From contig JAJQAM010000061.1 of the NCBI GenBank assembly GCA_021203805.1, positions 1 through 6,168 on the forward strand: a DNA stretch of 6,168 nt, in the 5' to 3' direction. The DNA is from Coprobacillus sp. Its GTDB lineage: Bacteria; Bacillota_I; Bacilli_A; RFN20; CAG-826. Shown here one piece after another: positions 4,900 through 6,168 of this stretch. The position numbers were made by a program, and so were the translations under genes. Position 1 is the stretch's first letter, and each line of letters begins with the position of its first letter. The notes beneath the pieces are model-generated. The model saw only the letters and a program-made list of their open reading frames with translations, was not told the DNA's origin and searched no databases.

Positions 4900-6168
4900 T
4901 TAAACTTCTATTTTTTTACGTAGTAAAGCGATAGCGACAATGATCATGATAATAGCAAGACCAGAGTCCGCTAAAGTAGCGACCCACATAGGAAGGGCTA
5001 TTGTATCAAAGAAGGCAAAGACTAAGTCTAAGATAAAGATGATTGCTTTAATCGTTAGGGTAATCGCAATGATGAGAGTGGCTCTTCTTCTAGTGATATG
5101 AGATATCTCCATGGCCTCCGCCACTTTAATCGGCTCATCATTCATGATAACAACGTCCGCATTGTCCACGCTCACATCACTACCAATCGAGCCCATGGCA
5201 AAGCCGACGTCACTCATAATAATACTTGGAGCATCATTAGCTCCGTCTCCAACATAGGCCACTGATTGAGTAGAATTTTCTATGATATGTTCAAGGTTAA
5301 TTATCTTATCATTTGGAAGAAGTTCTGAGTGAACCTCGCTTATTCCAAGTAGGTTACCCATATACTCCGCGCTTTCTTTCTTAGCGCCTGATAAAATGAT
5401 GCTTTTAATATTATGATCATTAAGGTAGTTAATCGTGCGAAGAGCGGTCTCTTTTGGGGTGTCATCAAGAAGAATATAGCCGTGGTAAGTTCCGTCCACT
5501 GCAAGCATCACTGTAGTGAGTTTCTTTTCTATATCTGGATAGGTCACTTTTTCACTATCAAAAAGGGACCCATTTCCCACTAAAATAGAGTGACCATCAT
5601 AATTAAATTTTAAGCCCTTCCCACCAATTTCTTTGTAATTTTCAACTTTTTCATTAGAAATTCCTAGATTATAGATAAGGGTTATTGCTTCTCCAATTGG
5701 GTGAGATGAAAGCGACTCTCCTATATAGACATATTCTTTAAATTTTTCTTCGCTTATATCGACATAATTTGACTCGACAATATTAAACTTACCAGTGGTA
5801 AGAGTTCCTGTTTTATCAAAGACAACAGTTCCTATATCATTGATACGATCTAGATAGTTACCGCCCTTAATAATAACGCCACCCTTAGACGCTAGCGTCA
5901 TACCAGTAAAATAGGTTAATGGGACAGATATAACAATAGCACATGGACAGGCAATTACGAGAGCAGTAAGTGCCACAAATATCCAGCTGGTCCAAGTGCT
6001 AGCAAGCCACTGTGCTGTGACTAGACAAGTGATAAGCGGAGGGAAGATAGCAAGCACTACCGCGAGTAAGAAAACGATAGGTGTATAGATTTTCGCAAAC
6101 CTATCAACAAAAGCTGTGGCCTTTGATTTTTTATCTCCACTTTCGAGGACAAGTTGGAGAATTTTTGA
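4900..6168 (-). CDS. P1B-type heavy-metal-transporting ATPase (zinc/cadmium/lead subgroup), 5' end beyond the window
   Basis: This pump uses ATP to move soft metal ions across the cytoplasmic membrane, usually outward. The frame is open from the window edge (SKILQLVLES...), so the GTG at 6057 is not the true start. The 422 visible residues comprise TM5 (about 29-50), TM6 with the metal-binding CPC (74-76), the phosphorylation motif DKTGT (118-122), the nucleotide-domain His-Pro SHPIGEA (155-161), the hinge GDGANDAP (307-314) and two final membrane helices (about 363-384 and 392-416). Lys374 and the DSG motif (401-403) in those last helices fit the P1B-2 Zn/Cd/Pb group (ZntA/CadA) rather than copper pumps. 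Two positions are odd: SGA (260-262) where TGD is expected, and Ile366 where N(x7)K predicts Asn. The missing part would hold TM1-4, the actuator domain and any N-terminal metal-binding domain. It probably leads an operon with comFA. Confidence 0.93.
   Translation of the reverse strand, partial: SKILQLVLESGDKKSKATAFVDRFAKIYTPIVFLLAVVLAIFPPLITCLVTAQWLASTWTSWIFVALTALVIACPCAIVISVPLTYFTGMTLASKGGVIIKGGNYLDRINDIGTVVFDKTGTLTTGKFNIVESNYVDISEEKFKEYVYIGESLSSHPIGEAITLIYNLGISNEKVENYKEIGGKGLKFNYDGHSILVGNGSLFDSEKVTYPDIEKKLTTVMLAVDGTYHGYILLDDTPKETALRTINYLNDHNIKSIILSGAKKESAEYMGNLLGISEVHSELLPNDKIINLEHIIENSTQSVAYVGDGANDAPSIIMSDVGFAMGSIGSDVSVDNADVVIMNDEPIKVAEAMEISHITRRRATLIIAITLTIKAIIFILDLVFAFFDTIALPMWVATLADSGLAIIMIIVAIALLRKKIEV

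Noticed and set aside
6055..6057. GTG at 6057 as the start of the metal ATPase
   Set aside because: The same frame continues upstream to the window edge with family-typical sequence (FVDRFAKIYTPIVFLLA, part of TM5), so the gene starts outside the window.

Overview
The window is a tightly packed, single-direction block of genes, all on the minus strand. It suggests a low-to-moderate G+C member of the Firmicutes/Bacilli, possibly one of the reduced, Mollicutes-related or Erysipelotrichia-like gut lineages; that placement is inference. The evidence is the comF-secA-prfB gene order typical of Firmicutes, strong purine-rich ribosome binding sites, and UGA used as a real stop codon. An RF2 gene with an in-frame UGA frameshift site is present, so the organism does not reassign UGA to tryptophan.

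In transcription order (high to low coordinates) the layout is as follows. (1) The C-terminal two thirds or so of a P1B-type heavy-metal ATPase (6168-4900), cut by the window edge. (2) comFA, the helicase-like DNA uptake ATPase of natural competence (4856-3699). (3) comFC, a zinc-ribbon/phosphoribosyltransferase-fold competence protein (3769-3077), which overlaps comFA. (4) A 94-base spacer holding an extended -10 promoter inside an inverted repeat and a weak terminator-like palindrome. (5) secA, the preprotein translocase motor (2982-571). (6) The 5' half of prfB, release factor 2 (570 to the window edge), whose ATG directly follows the secA stop and which needs a +1 programmed frameshift.

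The genes fall into two probable transcription units: metal ATPase-comFA-comFC, and secA-prfB. The comF/secA/prfB neighbourhood is conserved in Firmicutes, but the ribosome hibernation factor gene hpf, often found between comFC and secA, is missing. There is no gene-free stretch over 300 bases, and no RNA gene, mobile element or CRISPR array.

I see no wholly new system here. The most interesting points are regulatory: a strong GNRA-capped hairpin at the comFA-comFC junction that could compete with a second hairpin hiding the comFC ribosome binding site, and a prfB frameshift site that keeps the slippery codon but has lost most of its stimulatory Shine-Dalgarno element. The ATPase also has an unusual Ser-Gly-Ala where P-type pumps normally have Thr-Gly-Asp.
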